Assembly (NCBI GenBank): GCA_000525675.1
Contig: CP002190.1
Span: 2,232,001 to 2,296,000 of the forward strand
DNA: 64,000 bases
Reading direction: 5' to 3'
Source: Bdellovibrio bacteriovorus W
Lineage (GTDB): Bacteria > Bdellovibrionota > Bdellovibrionia > Bdellovibrionales > Bdellovibrionaceae
Shown piece by piece: positions 23,951 through 34,617 of the stretch. The notes below the pieces were generated by a model, which was given only the letters and a program-made list of their open reading frames with translations, did not search any database and was not told the DNA's origin. The position numbers and the translations under genes were made by a program. How positions within the stretch are numbered: the stretch's first letter is position 1; each line of letters opens with the position of its first letter.

Positions 23951-25222
23951 AAAGAGGCTTTGCATCCAAGCTACACAAGCCATCAAAACAAACCCCATCA
24001 CAATACAAAGCAACGTTGTCAGCGCAAGCTTAAGAACAAAGGCCTTGTTCTTAGTCACTTGCAATACCAGCGGCAAATTAATAAATGCGCTGGAAATAGA
24101 TGTCATGATAACTGAAACTCCCGCAAGAGTCGCAGTGATGCTGCCATCGGCTGCTAACTTAGCTGCTGCTGCCGTTGTACTGGAGCTACTCACCATACCC
24201 CCGAAGAAACTCACCGCTAAGAATCCAGAAGAACCAAAAAACTTTTGCGCCAAAGAGCCAGACACTTGAATGAATAAGAAAAGAGCACCAAAGCTTAAAA
24301 CTTTTCTCAATGATACAGGAGACGAAACCAAAATCGGAGCCGCGGGCCCTGTTTCTGTTTGTGAAGCTTTGCTGCTTCTCCAAATGAAAAACATCGCCGT
24401 GGCTAACATACCGACCAAGGGAGCCATTGCAATGGGCATTGCTTCAGGGGCAAAAGCTCCTAAGATGACCAAGTTTCGGATCAACATAGAGACGTTCACC
24501 ATCAACAAAATAGTAACGCCCTTAGGAACGACTCCGCCGTCGGGGGTGCGAATAGCCGCAGCAATCTCTGTCGCTGCCGCTGTGCTATTAACAGCGCCTC
24601 CGAGAAGAGCACTGTAATAAAGACCCTTTGTCGAGTAGAGCTTCAATAAAATGTAGTTGGCAAAACTTAAACCCGCAAGAACGATGATCGTTAACCAGGC
24701 TTGCTTTGGATTTACTAAACCCCATGGATCAATATAGTTATCTGGTAGAGTGGGATAGATAACAAAAGTTAGAAGTCCCATGACAACAGCACTGCGAATT
24801 TCCTCAAGCTTCAGACCTTGAGTGAAGTTCGTCATCTCGTCTTTCCACGCTAAGAGCATTGTCACAAGAATGGATAGCGCGACTGGAACGAAGACGTGCC
24901 CCTGCTCAACAAGAATTCCTAAAAAGAAAGTCACGAGCAAAGCCATGGTTGTCGTCACTTCCAACCCACGACCCGTTTTAATTCCCCGGATGTTCACAAA
25001 ACACGCGATGCTTAAAATACCGACGAATCCACAGATCGCGAACGTTTGACCGAGCATCCCCGTTAGGAGTCCCAAAAGCGAAGCTAAAGAGAATGTCCTC
25101 AGACCAATATCTTTAGAAGCATGCTCACGCTCCAACCCCACAAGAAGACCCACGCCAATGGCTAGGATAATTTTGATATATATTTCTGCTTGATAGTTTA
25201 GAGCCTGCATTTCCATAACCAT
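23945..25222 (-). CDS. MgtC/SapB-type membrane protein with DUF4010 domain
   Basis: This is a polytopic membrane protein of about 425 residues with around 12 helices. The N-terminal MgtC/SapB signature is IGVGLLVGLEREH...GLRTFSLASLLG. The C-terminal part carries the DUF4010 pattern with GLYYSALLGGAVNSTAAATEIAA and GGMVSSSSTTAAAAKLA, a duplicated glycine/serine-rich motif. The family is linked to Mg2+ or ion homeostasis, but transport has not been shown for all members. The start is uncertain: GTG 25234 and ATG 25222, 25216 or 25210 are in frame and none has a good ribosome site. The TAG stop lies inside the tandem repeat, whose final hairpin could end its transcript. Confidence 0.88.
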   Translation of the reverse strand: MVMEMQALNYQAEIYIKIILAIGVGLLVGLEREHASKDIGLRTFSLASLLGLLTGMLGQTFAICGFVGILSIACFVNIRGIKTGRGLEVTTTMALLVTFFLGILVEQGHVFVPVALSILVTMLLAWKDEMTNFTQGLKLEEIRSAVVMGLLTFVIYPTLPDNYIDPWGLVNPKQAWLTIIVLAGLSFANYILLKLYSTKGLYYSALLGGAVNSTAAATEIAAAIRTPDGGVVPKGVTILLMVNVSMLIRNLVILGAFAPEAMPIAMAPLVGMLATAMFFIWRSSKASQTETGPAAPILVSSPVSLRKVLSFGALFLFIQVSGSLAQKFFGSSGFLAVSFFGGMVSSSSTTAAAAKLAADGSITATLAGVSVIMTSISSAFINLPLVLQVTKNKAFVLKLALTTLLCIVMGFVLMACVAWMQSLFN

Positions 25223-25328
25223 TGAGGCTATCACAGACTGGATTAAAATGAATCTAGGAAATCATTTTTTAGACCTGTAAAGGGTCTCTGTAAATCCTAT
25301 GATGTTTCAGCGACCCATGGCGCAATGA

Positions 25329-27677
25329 TTACTTTTCTGATTTATATCGCGATCGGTTCTGCGCATTAAAGGAACGAACGGCCTCCTCAAAACGTTCCTC
25401 GATCAAAGCCCGCTCTCTTTGAGTGAGGCGCAAGTTCTCACCTTCACCTAAAATCAGTCGCACGGATCCCCTATTAAGCTCGCGGGTTTGCAAATCAATT
25501 CCAAAGGTCAAACCTCTAAGTTTATTTGGCTCCATCGATGTTGTTAAGGAGCCCCGAAGAATCTTCTCTAACGACTCGCCATGAGTAGACAGTATAGTTC
25601 TGGCTTCTGGGTTACGAACTCCATCAGAGACGAAGCTAAAGCGGAAAGTTCCAGAGTACTTACTAGACGCTATTTCCTGAACAATTCTTTGCTTCTCTTG
25701 AGCCGTTAAAGGTGCAATGGCTGTCGAAATACAATCATCACCCGAACACACCGTGCGAAGCTTTCCTGGCTCCACCGAACGAGCGATAGTGCTCTCGTAA
25801 AAGTTTTTCTGAGCAATAAAATCATTCGTCACGCCCCTTTCCGCGCGACGAGTTTTTTCGAGGGCCTCGGCAAGACTTTTAGAATCTGCCAAAGCGTTGG
25901 CCGTGGCTTTCAAGTTAGCTCCACCTAGACCAATGATGTCCGCTGACAGCCCGCCAAACTGAGCATCCGACAGTGTCGTCACTTCGCGTTTGGCAATATG
26001 AATCCCGGGAGAAAACTCATCCACAGCCTTCACATAGCTTAGCAACTTTTCGACAGAACCAGCAGGAACACTCTCTAAGGCAAAGCGCCCCTTCAAGGCA
26101 ATCTCCAACTGACGTGGATCCGCGTTCTTCCTTGCTAAATCAAACACGTCTTGATGAAATCCATTTTTTTCAATAAGACCCGTTCCATTAAACTGCTGAC
26201 GTAAACTCACGCGCTCTGCTTCTACCACTGACATTTTTGTTTCAAGACTCTTCGTAAGGCCCGAGTTCGAAAATCTTTGCAGCTCGTTATCAGAAACTTG
26301 TCGTGAATAGCGCGCTGCCACGTTCGCTTCATCGGCAGTCTTCCCCACGCCAGCGCGGAACCATCCTTCAGTACCTTTCAACTCTCTCATAGCACTGACA
26401 CTTGCAGTGAACTCCTGATTTGTTTCTTTTAAAACTTTTGCGAGTTGTTCTTCGAGATCCACAGGCACCTTTCCCTCAAAGGCAAAGCGTGAAGATTTAA
26501 AATCTGAATAACTTGAGACAACCAAGCCAGGATTAGCTTCTTCAAGGACTTTTATTTTTTTAAATAGGACATCTTTATGATAGTTCGTAAGGCCTGTTAC
26601 CAAATCTTTATCTTTAAGAGTGTCGTTAAGCTGCTTAAGCTGACTATTTTCAACGTCAAAGAATGTCCGGCTGCGACTTCCTGATTCAGCCTTTGTAATC
26701 CAAGCTTCATTCTGTGCCACTGTCGTTGGTGAGAATTGCACGTAACGAGATTTTAGCTCTGCATGAGTCACCAAGCGTGCCGTTGTCTGAGAAAGTGCAG
26801 ATTCCGCTTTAAGTGCTCGCCCTGCTGCTGACGCTACACGCGCACCCTTCAAAAAGTATCCCGCCGCCAACGTTGGATCAAAGACGGTGCCGATCGCATA
26901 ACAAGTCAATTCTTCTTGCGCCAGCTCTGTATAACAATTATAGCGATCATACTGAGTTTGAATTTTTTCTTTGGCTATATTCACAAGACTCTTGAGTTTA
27001 TCTTTCTGAGCAGGATTTAGACTTTCATCTACATCGCTATTGCCGACCCCTCTTTCGCTGAGCGGAACATATTGCGGTGGCCGCGCTCTATCAATAGAAG
27101 CAGTCCACATCGAAAGCTCCTGAGCTTCTACGAAGAGAAAAGTCGCGGACATTCGAACGAGCTTTTCATCGCTCAAAGTATTGTAACGATGATCGTCTTT
27201 AATTAGATCACGCTTGCAGGAAAGTGACTTGTCGCACTCTTTCAAAAAAGCAGCTCGTTCACGATTGTTCTTTTTGAGTTTCTCCCAACTATCTTCAACA
27301 AAGCCCGCTAAAGAGACCCCCATGTCTTTGATGGCAATCCCCAGATCAATAGCCGCATTGGCATAACCACGCATACATGCAAGTTGTTTGCTTCTTTCAT
27401 ACTCGCGAAGATCCTGACAGATACTATTCCAATCACAGGACTTCATCAGAGGAGCCCATGATGGGTTCTCTATTTTTAAGTCTTCACAACGATGCGCTTG
27501 TTTTTGTATTTCGCACTGAAGGATTTTGTTGTTCTTAAATTCATTTTCGGAACTCGTGCAAATTTCTTTTTTAGCGCACAATTGAAGAGTCACGGTGTTT
27601 TGATAAGAAAAACCCCAGCCGTTCAACGAATGAAAGACAACGAAGGTTAATGCTATGATGCGAAGTGCTCTTATCAC
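25329..27677 (-). CDS. Large secreted protein of unknown function
   Basis: This is a 782-residue protein with an N-terminal signal peptide (IRALRIIALTFVVFHSLNGWG). The next 200 residues are cysteine-rich (LQLCAKKEICTSS, ILQCEIQKQAHRCEDL, MKSCDWNSICQDL, CDKSLSCKRDL), so disulfides in the periplasm or outside are likely. The rest is mainly helical and charged. VRLILGEGENLRLTQRERALI near the C-terminus has no family I can name. GTG start at 27677; the ribosome site is weak. The gene stands alone between two divergent or back-to-back units. Large cysteine-bearing secreted proteins with no homologues are common in predatory bacteria, but that is no functional assignment. Confidence 0.75.
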   Translation of the reverse strand: MIRALRIIALTFVVFHSLNGWGFSYQNTVTLQLCAKKEICTSSENEFKNNKILQCEIQKQAHRCEDLKIENPSWAPLMKSCDWNSICQDLREYERSKQLACMRGYANAAIDLGIAIKDMGVSLAGFVEDSWEKLKKNNRERAAFLKECDKSLSCKRDLIKDDHRYNTLSDEKLVRMSATFLFVEAQELSMWTASIDRARPPQYVPLSERGVGNSDVDESLNPAQKDKLKSLVNIAKEKIQTQYDRYNCYTELAQEELTCYAIGTVFDPTLAAGYFLKGARVASAAGRALKAESALSQTTARLVTHAELKSRYVQFSPTTVAQNEAWITKAESGSRSRTFFDVENSQLKQLNDTLKDKDLVTGLTNYHKDVLFKKIKVLEEANPGLVVSSYSDFKSSRFAFEGKVPVDLEEQLAKVLKETNQEFTASVSAMRELKGTEGWFRAGVGKTADEANVAARYSRQVSDNELQRFSNSGLTKSLETKMSVVEAERVSLRQQFNGTGLIEKNGFHQDVFDLARKNADPRQLEIALKGRFALESVPAGSVEKLLSYVKAVDEFSPGIHIAKREVTTLSDAQFGGLSADIIGLGGANLKATANALADSKSLAEALEKTRRAERGVTNDFIAQKNFYESTIARSVEPGKLRTVCSGDDCISTAIAPLTAQEKQRIVQEIASSKYSGTFRFSFVSDGVRNPEARTILSTHGESLEKILRGSLTTSMEPNKLRGLTFGIDLQTRELNRGSVRLILGEGENLRLTQRERALIEERFEEAVRSFNAQNRSRYKSEK

Positions 27678-27888
27678 CTATAACTTTTCGGAATTTTTAT
27701 CTGTTTCTGAATCACCTAATAATGTGCATTGTCTATTTAGAGTTGTATTCATATTAAATAGCATTTAGTTTTTCTCGAGAGGACTATAAAGGGGGGCATA
27801 TAAACACCTGGGTTCCACGAGAACTTTTCATCTTTATTTGTCACAAAGCCCCCTCAATGCTCCTAATACCCCCTGAAAAGGAACTTTC

Positions 27889-30800
27889 ATGATCAGTAAA
27901 CTCTTACACTTCTCTCTTTCACATCGTCTATTAACTCTGGCCCTTGCCATCGGAGTGATGGTCTACGGAGTCCTCACCCTACAAAAGACTCCCGTCGACG
28001 TTTTTCCAGACCTCAACAAACCCTCCGTCACCCTCATGCTAGAGGCTCCGGGCCTAGCTCCGGAAGAGGTCGAGACCCTCATCATCTATCCTGTCGAAGA
28101 AGCCATGAAGGGCATCCCCGGCATCTCAAACCTTCGTACAACTTCGGGAATTGGTCTTGGGATCGTCAATATTGAATTCGATTGGGGAAGCGACATCTAC
28201 TTAAATCGCCAACTGGTCACGGAGCGCCTGACCCAGCTTTCTGATAAGCTTCCTCGAGGAGTCGAACCTGTCATGAGTCCTATTTCTTCCTTAATGGGTG
28301 AGATCCAACTCATCGGCCTGATGATTAAAGATGAGAGCTTTAGCCCGATTGAAGCGAGAAGTTTTGCCGATTGGAATATTCGTCCGCGCCTTCTATCTAT
28401 CCCTGGTATCTCTCAAGTCACCACCATGGGTGGTGGCGTGAAGCAGTATCAGATTCTTTTAAAACCACTTCTACTCCAACGCTTTCAAATTAGCATTGCA
28501 GATCTTGAAGAGGTCCTCAGCAAGGTCAGTCAAAATACGGGTGGTGGGTTTCTTGAAGATAAGAATCAAGAGATTCTTATTCGCACGATCGGAACGGTAG
28601 CCACCCTTGAGGACATTCAAAACACAGTGGTGGGTGTTCATCTCGGTAGAACCGTTCTAGTTAAGGACATCGCCGAGGTCAAAGTCGGTGCGCAGATTAA
28701 GCGAGGCGACGCCAGTATTGATGGCAAACCTTCTATCATCCTCAGTATTCAAAAACAGCCTCAAACCGAAACCCTAAAGCTGACAAAAGAGATCGAATCA
28801 ACGTTGGAAGATATACGCAAGACTCTTCCCAGCCAACTTGAACTACGCACGGATCTTTTTAAGCAAGCTAACTTTATCGACACCGCTGTCAAAAATGTCT
28901 CTGAAGCTCTACTGACAGGATCATTCTTCATTTTTGTAGTTCTATTTATTTTCTTAGCAAACTTCCGCACGACTGTTATCACTCTCACGGCCATCCCCGT
29001 TTCTTTAATGATGACGCTCATTGTGTTTAGCTTCTTTGGTCTTTCTGTAAATACAATGACCTTAGGGGGTCTTGCTATCGCGATCGGCGAATTAGTCGAT
29101 GATGCCATTGTCGATGTGGAAAACGTCTTTCGCCGACTTAAAGAAAATCGCGCATTAAAGAATCCTCGTCCCGTCCTTGAGGTTGTCTTTTTAGCGTCTT
29201 CAGAAATTCGCAACTCAATTGTGTTCGCGACAATTATTGTAGTGCTTGTCTTCATTCCCCTGTTTTATATGGATGGACTTGAAGGGCGTCTTTTTGCGCC
29301 GTTGGGTATCGCCTATGTCGTATCCCTTTTAGCATCGCTCATTGTCTCTTTAACTTTAACGCCGGTACTTTGCAGTCTCTTATTAAATAAAGGTAGCAAA
29401 GAGGAAAAAGAAAGCCCTGTCGTAACTTGGCTCAAAAGGAAGCAAACTGTACTGCTTGAAGCCACCTTTAAAAATCCAAAACCAGCTCTATGGGGAACAG
29501 CCATTCTATTTGTGGCAAGCTTGTTCCTTCTCCCTTTTCTTGGTCAAGACTTCTTACCCAAATTCAACGAGGGTACAAATACTCTGAGTGTCATGCTAAT
29601 TCCTGGAGTGTCTCTTGAAAAGTCCAACCAAGTAGGCCAGGAAATTGAAAGAGCCTTACTCACCGTGCCTGAGGTTAAGTCCGTGGCCCGTCGAACAGGT
29701 CGTGCCGAACTCGATGATCATGCTGAAGGTGTTCACTCTTCAGACATTGATATCCAATACCACGAAGAAGGCCGCCCTCGCGCTATCGTCCTTGATGAAA
29801 TTCGCGATAAGCTTTCCCATATCGATGGGATTTTCTGGAGTCTAGGACAGCCGATCTCTCATCGACTTGATCACATGATGTCAGGAGTTGAAGCCCAAAT
29901 TGCAATCAAGATCTTTGGCGACAACCTGACAGAGTTACGTGCCAAAGCGGTCAGCGTGCAAAATTCAATCAAAGATATTGAAGGGCTTACAGATGTAAAG
30001 ATCGAGCAACAAGTTCTGATTCCACAGCTGAAAATTTTCTTGCTCAAAGAAGAAATGAGTAAGTATGCGATTTCTTCTTCTGAGATTGATGAAATTCTAA
30101 CTCGTGGACTTAATGGCCAGACTGTCGGCCAAGTTATTGATGGACGTCAGATTATTAATGTCATTTTGCGAGTTGATGAAGCTTCAAAATCTGACACTGA
30201 AAGCGTTGAGAACCTTTTAGTCAAATTCATGCCTGATGGCTCTAAGGTTCACTTATCTGATGTGGCTGATATATATATCGCCAATGGCCCGAATGAGATC
30301 CTACGTGAAAATAGCTTGAGACGGATTGTCGTATCGGCGAACTCTGAAGTGGCGGTCGGAAAGGTCGCAAAAAAAATTGAAGAACGCCTGGAAAAAATTG
30401 AACTTCCTGAAGGCTATTTTATTCATCTCGGTGGAGAATTCGAAAGCCAGCAAGCTGCCAGCAAAAAAATGCTCGTTCTTGGCCTGTTATCTCTTTTGAG
30501 TATCTTTGTAGTATTGCATACGCACTTCAAATCGAGCTTTATTGCTCTACAAATTATGATCAACATCCCACTGGCTATGATTGGTAGCTTGATCGCTCTT
30601 TTTGTTTCAGGCAATAGCCTTTCATTGGCTTCAATGGTTGCCTTTGTCACTCTCTGTGGGATCGCCTCTCGTAATGGCATTATGATGATCTCTCACTACC
30701 TTCACCTGATGAAGTTCGAAGGAGAGGTCTTTGATAAGAAAATGATTCTACGCGGTTCTCAAGAGCGCCTTATCCCTGTTCTTATGACCGCGGCAACAGC

Positions 30801-31020
30801 CATACTTGGACTTTTACCGTTACTGCTCTCTAAAGGTGCACCCGGAAAAGAAATTCTTCATCCGGTAGCAGTCGTAGTCGTTGGTGGCTTGCTCAGCTCC
30901 ACCTTGCTAGATATTGTTATCACTCCAACGATCTTCTATCTCTTTGGTAGAAAGACCGCAGAGGCACATATTCAAATGAAACCATTAAACCCCCAATTGA
31001 TGAATGAGGAAATGATATGA
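27889..31020 (+). CDS. RND efflux pump, heavy-metal (HME/CusA-CzcA) type
   Basis: This is a 1043-residue inner-membrane RND transporter. The start (LTLALAIGVMVYGVLTLQKTPVDVFPDLNKPSV) is typical of CusA/CzcA proteins. The TM4 region IAIGELVDDAIVDVENVFRRL carries the acidic proton-relay residues. A second half begins near LLPFLGQDFLPKFNEGTNTLSVM. It should export metal ions or small compounds using the proton gradient, across the envelope with the TolC-like protein two genes on. No adaptor gene (CusB/HlyD type) is present; a 128-residue protein takes that position. ATGA overlap with that gene. Substrate not determinable. Confidence 0.93.
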   Translation: MISKLLHFSLSHRLLTLALAIGVMVYGVLTLQKTPVDVFPDLNKPSVTLMLEAPGLAPEEVETLIIYPVEEAMKGIPGISNLRTTSGIGLGIVNIEFDWGSDIYLNRQLVTERLTQLSDKLPRGVEPVMSPISSLMGEIQLIGLMIKDESFSPIEARSFADWNIRPRLLSIPGISQVTTMGGGVKQYQILLKPLLLQRFQISIADLEEVLSKVSQNTGGGFLEDKNQEILIRTIGTVATLEDIQNTVVGVHLGRTVLVKDIAEVKVGAQIKRGDASIDGKPSIILSIQKQPQTETLKLTKEIESTLEDIRKTLPSQLELRTDLFKQANFIDTAVKNVSEALLTGSFFIFVVLFIFLANFRTTVITLTAIPVSLMMTLIVFSFFGLSVNTMTLGGLAIAIGELVDDAIVDVENVFRRLKENRALKNPRPVLEVVFLASSEIRNSIVFATIIVVLVFIPLFYMDGLEGRLFAPLGIAYVVSLLASLIVSLTLTPVLCSLLLNKGSKEEKESPVVTWLKRKQTVLLEATFKNPKPALWGTAILFVASLFLLPFLGQDFLPKFNEGTNTLSVMLIPGVSLEKSNQVGQEIERALLTVPEVKSVARRTGRAELDDHAEGVHSSDIDIQYHEEGRPRAIVLDEIRDKLSHIDGIFWSLGQPISHRLDHMMSGVEAQIAIKIFGDNLTELRAKAVSVQNSIKDIEGLTDVKIEQQVLIPQLKIFLLKEEMSKYAISSSEIDEILTRGLNGQTVGQVIDGRQIINVILRVDEASKSDTESVENLLVKFMPDGSKVHLSDVADIYIANGPNEILRENSLRRIVVSANSEVAVGKVAKKIEERLEKIELPEGYFIHLGGEFESQQAASKKMLVLGLLSLLSIFVVLHTHFKSSFIALQIMINIPLAMIGSLIALFVSGNSLSLASMVAFVTLCGIASRNGIMMISHYLHLMKFEGEVFDKKMILRGSQERLIPVLMTAATAILGLLPLLLSKGAPGKEILHPVAVVVVGGLLSSTLLDIVITPTIFYLFGRKTAEAHIQMKPLNPQLMNEEMI

Positions 31021-31403
31021 GAAATTTTCTATTAGCACTTCTAGTTGCTTTACCAACAACGGCTCTAGCTCACGAAGGTCACGAAGCTCCTACTTCCGTA
31101 CAAAGTATCCACGGCGGTATGGCCCAAGCCGGTGATATGATCAATATGGAGTATGTCTTTAACAAGGGCGAACTAAAAATCTACCCAAGAATTCATGAAG
31201 GCGATGACCTAAAGATCTCGGACTTGCAAATGGTTGTGACTTTCAAAAAACCTCGCGACAAAGCCGTTCCTGCTACGGTGACATTTAAAGACAACTACTT
31301 CTCAGCCAAGGTTGATTTCGGGAAAGCCCATCGCATCGAAGTTCAATCCTCAGTGACATATAAAAATAAAACTGAGAAGTTCACTTACCAGTTAGAAAAA
31401 TAA
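31017..31403 (+). CDS. Small periplasmic protein of the RND cassette
   Basis: This is a 128-residue protein with signal peptide MRNFLLALLVALPTTALA. The mature form starts HEGHEAPTSVQSIHGG, a histidine-rich segment that could bind metal. The remainder is beta-rich and lysine-rich (YVFNKGELKIYPRIHEGDDL...TVTFKDNYFSAKVDFG). It is too short for a membrane-fusion adaptor and has no coiled-coil hairpin. Overlap ATGA with the pump gene and ten bases to the TolC gene show it belongs to the operon. A metallochaperone or reduced adaptor is a guess from position. Confidence 0.8.
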   Translation: MRNFLLALLVALPTTALAHEGHEAPTSVQSIHGGMAQAGDMINMEYVFNKGELKIYPRIHEGDDLKISDLQMVVTFKKPRDKAVPATVTFKDNYFSAKVDFGKAHRIEVQSSVTYKNKTEKFTYQLEK

Positions 31404-31412
31404 GGAAAGCCC

Positions 31413-32609
31413 ATGCGTACTCTACTCTTAGTAACCGGTATTTTAATCTCCCCTCAACTCTGGGCACTTCAAGGGATTGATCCCATTCGCAGCGAAATGC
31501 TGCGCAACAACCCTGAAGCAAAAATTTACCAATTACAAGTAGAGGCCGCAAAAAGCGAGATCGCTGCTTCCCGCCTCAATCACTTACCCCAATTAGCGGT
31601 AAAATCCGATTGGACCAATGAAAACGGTTTCAATAATTATTTCGAAGCTCAAGTTAATTTATTCTCGGGCTTCGAAATTTTAAACGAAACTAGAGGTCTT
31701 AAAACGGCTGCGGATCTGGAAAAAATTAATTACGAAAAAAAGATACGTGAACTCAATGAACGACTGATTAACACCTTAAGTGATATCATCTACTTTCATA
31801 AATCACAAAAGATCCTAGAGAGCGAGCTTGCGATCAATAAAGATCAAAGAAAGATGGCCGAAAGAAAAATTTCAGCTGGCATGGCAACACAACTAGATAG
31901 CTTAGAGCTTGATCTCAGAGAAGAAGAAATTCGCATCTTAAAATCACAGCTTGAGAAAGATCATCGAGAACTTCACACACGGCTCGAAGAAATAGTCGGC
32001 GTGGAAGTTTCTGAAGCTCAGATTGATGCTCTTGAATTCGACACAACACTCAGCAAAGATATCCCCCAGCTCAGTAACCATCGCTCCATTGACACTCAAG
32101 TGGGTGAGTTAGAGCTTGAACGCCAAAAATATAACTTAAAGGCGGCTCGTGGCGGTTATTGGCCCAAATTGGATTTAACCTATTCTTTTGGTCACTTCAA
32201 AACAGACCGCTGGCAAGGTGAAGACATCGAGAACCAAGTGGGACTTGCCTTAACAATTCCGTTGTTTTCTGCGTTTAATAGTCATTACAAGCAAAAAAGC
32301 CAAAGCTTTATCAAAACTGCTATGGAGCACAATCTTGAGAGAATCAAACTCGCTACCAAGCAGTCTGAAGAAATGCTCTCTGCTAAGTTTGATGAAGTGC
32401 AAGAACTCTTTACTATTAACAAACGCAAGATCAACTTAGCTAAAAAATATTACGAGATCACAGTCTTTGAATATAAAAAGGGTCTTAAGAACTCAGCCGA
32501 CCTTGCAGCGGCGACTGAACGTTGGTTTGACTTGCAAAGGAAAGAGTTTGAACTTCTTAAAGAGTACGAAAAACTTAAAGTTCAAATTCAAAATCTTCAG
32601 CCTCTATAG
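31413..32609 (+). CDS. TolC-family outer membrane efflux protein
   Basis: This is a 398-residue outer-membrane channel subunit with signal peptide MRTLLLVTGILISPQLWA. Two long helical hairpins with the OEP pattern are visible (EIAASRLNHLPQLAVKSDW and LKAARGGYWPKLDLTYSFG). The barrel strand VGLALTIPLFSAFNSHYKQK precedes the second coiled region. Slightly shorter than TolC. It should form the trimer that completes the RND pump. AAGGAAAG stands before ATG 31413. The stop is only three bases from the converging ftsH stop. Confidence 0.9.
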   Translation: MRTLLLVTGILISPQLWALQGIDPIRSEMLRNNPEAKIYQLQVEAAKSEIAASRLNHLPQLAVKSDWTNENGFNNYFEAQVNLFSGFEILNETRGLKTAADLEKINYEKKIRELNERLINTLSDIIYFHKSQKILESELAINKDQRKMAERKISAGMATQLDSLELDLREEEIRILKSQLEKDHRELHTRLEEIVGVEVSEAQIDALEFDTTLSKDIPQLSNHRSIDTQVGELELERQKYNLKAARGGYWPKLDLTYSFGHFKTDRWQGEDIENQVGLALTIPLFSAFNSHYKQKSQSFIKTAMEHNLERIKLATKQSEEMLSAKFDEVQELFTINKRKINLAKKYYEITVFEYKKGLKNSADLAAATERWFDLQRKEFELLKEYEKLKVQIQNLQPL

Positions 32610-32612
32610 TCC

Positions 32613-34466
32613 TTAAATATCCAGTTGTGGGGCTGCGGGCGGTGTCCAGCGGTCCTTTGGAACTTTTAAGCCTTTTGCAATCTCAACAACTTCTTCCTCG
32701 TTCAGAGTTTCTTTCTCTAAGAGTATCGTCGCTCCTCGATTCAAAACATCTCGATTGGTAAGAAGAATGTCCTTAGCCATCTGACTGGCTCTTTCAACAA
32801 ATCCCTTCACAGCCAGATCAATTTTAGCGGCACTTTCTTCACTGCGGATTCTCTGTGTTGTGCCACTATTCTGTAAAAACAGAGCTTCTTGCTGTTCATA
32901 GACGACCTCACCTAGCTCTTCAGACATTCCGTAACGAGTCACGATGGCTTCCGCGATGTCTGTGACCTTGACGAGGTCATCGGAGGCGCCGGTACTGATC
33001 TCTTTAAAAACTAAGTACTCTGCTGCCCTCCCCCCCATCAGCACCGCCATTTTGTGAATAAGTTCTTGCTTGGTCATCAAGTAGCGATCTTCGATGGGTC
33101 TTTGGATGGTATAACCTAAGGCGCCCATGCCTCTGGGAATAATGGACACTTTATGAACCATATCGTTATCTGCTAAGGCACTAGCCACGAGGGCGTGTCC
33201 CATCTCATGATAGGCGACCCTTTCTTTTTCTTGTGCAGAAAGAACTCGGGTCTTTTTCTCCAGTCCGGCCACCAGTCTTTCAATGGCCACGACAAAATCT
33301 TCTTTTTCCACATCCACAGAATTTCTTCGCGTCGCCACAAGGGCTGCTTCATTTACAAGGTTCGCTAAATCAGCGCCAGTAAACCCCGATGTCATCGAGG
33401 CGATATCCTCCAGGCTAAGTCCTGGGTGTGCTTTGATCTTCTTGATATGAACTTTTAAAATTTGCTCTCGCCCCTTTTTGTCTGGACGATCGACTAAGAC
33501 CTGACGATCAAAGCGCCCTGCACGCAATAGGGCTGGATCAAGAACCTCAGGTCGATTGGTTGCAGCTAAAAGGATCACTCCCGAGCGCGTGTCAAATCCA
33601 TCGAGTTCTGCCAACAGTTGATTCAGGGTCTGTTCTTTTTCGTCATGGCCCCCACTTCCCACTCCGGGAGTTCGCACTTTTCCTAGAGCATCCAGTTCAT
33701 CAATAAAAATAATGCAAGGTGAGCTTTGTCTTGCTTGCTCAAAAAGATCTCGGACTCGAGAGGCTCCCACTCCCACAAAGAGCTCAACGAATTCCGAGCC
33801 ACTCATTGAGAAAAAGGGGACATGGGCTTCACCGGCAACCGCTTTGGCCAAAAGAGTTTTTCCAGTCCCAGGCGGACCAATCAAAAGAATGCCCTTAGGC
33901 ATACGAGCTCCGAGGCGCTCATAGGATTGAGGATCTTTTAAGAACTCTACCACCTCTCGCAGTTCGTCTTTGGCTTCATCCACTCCGGCCACATCATCAA
34001 ATCCAATTTTTATATCTGTTTCTACATACTGCTTGGCGCGACTCTTCCCTACGCCCATAATAGACCCTGCTCCAGAACGCTCCATCATTCTTCGGCTAAT
34101 AAACATCCACAGTCCGACAAAAAGTAAAACCGGCACGACCCAAGATAATAAATCTTTAAAGAAAGTAGATTCTACCTCTTGAGTATAAGTAACGCCCTTT
34201 GCGGTAAGCTGAGAAGAAAGATCTTTATCGACACGGACTGTGAGGAACTGACTTTTCCCCATTTCTTCAGCTGTCAAAGAACCACGGATATACTTTTCTG
34301 AAATCAAAAGATCTTTAACCTGCCCTTTTTCTAAAAGCTCTTCAAATCGACTGTAAGGAATTGTTTCATACTGCGAGGCCTGCATCCATAGATTCTGTAA
34401 AAGATAGAACCCAATAAATATGAAAATAAGGAAGAATACAAAATTTCTATTTGAAGATTTAAACAC
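32613..34466 (-). CDS. ftsH: ATP-dependent zinc metalloprotease FtsH
   Basis: This is a 617-residue membrane AAA+ protease. Two N-terminal membrane segments (about residues 10-26 and 104-122) flank a periplasmic domain. Walker A is GPPGTGKT from Gly197, Walker B is [11 protein letters not shown], the second region of homology is [24 protein letters not shown], and the zinc site is HEMGH from His420. All are intact. FtsH degrades membrane and regulatory proteins at the inner membrane. The neighbours are not the usual tilS/hpt/folP set, so this may be an extra copy linked to stress functions. GTG start behind GGAAGGGAG. Confidence 0.96.
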   Translation of the reverse strand: MFKSSNRNFVFFLIFIFIGFYLLQNLWMQASQYETIPYSRFEELLEKGQVKDLLISEKYIRGSLTAEEMGKSQFLTVRVDKDLSSQLTAKGVTYTQEVESTFFKDLLSWVVPVLLFVGLWMFISRRMMERSGAGSIMGVGKSRAKQYVETDIKIGFDDVAGVDEAKDELREVVEFLKDPQSYERLGARMPKGILLIGPPGTGKTLLAKAVAGEAHVPFFSMSGSEFVELFVGVGASRVRDLFEQARQSSPCIIFIDELDALGKVRTPGVGSGGHDEKEQTLNQLLAELDGFDTRSGVILLAATNRPEVLDPALLRAGRFDRQVLVDRPDKKGREQILKVHIKKIKAHPGLSLEDIASMTSGFTGADLANLVNEAALVATRRNSVDVEKEDFVVAIERLVAGLEKKTRVLSAQEKERVAYHEMGHALVASALADNDMVHKVSIIPRGMGALGYTIQRPIEDRYLMTKQELIHKMAVLMGGRAAEYLVFKEISTGASDDLVKVTDIAEAIVTRYGMSEELGEVVYEQQEALFLQNSGTTQRIRSEESAAKIDLAVKGFVERASQMAKDILLTNRDVLNRGATILLEKETLNEEEVVEIAKGLKVPKDRWTPPAAPQLDI

Positions 34467-34617
34467 GCCCCACTCCCTTCCTTGGAATCGACTTTCATCA
34501 TAGAAATGCTTCTCAGCTGCGGCACTCTTACTGATTCATCTTTGTTTGAATACATAGTTGCCTTTTACATTCTTAAAATTCGTGATCGCCATGTTAAATT
34601 TTAGAATGGAGGCTTCT

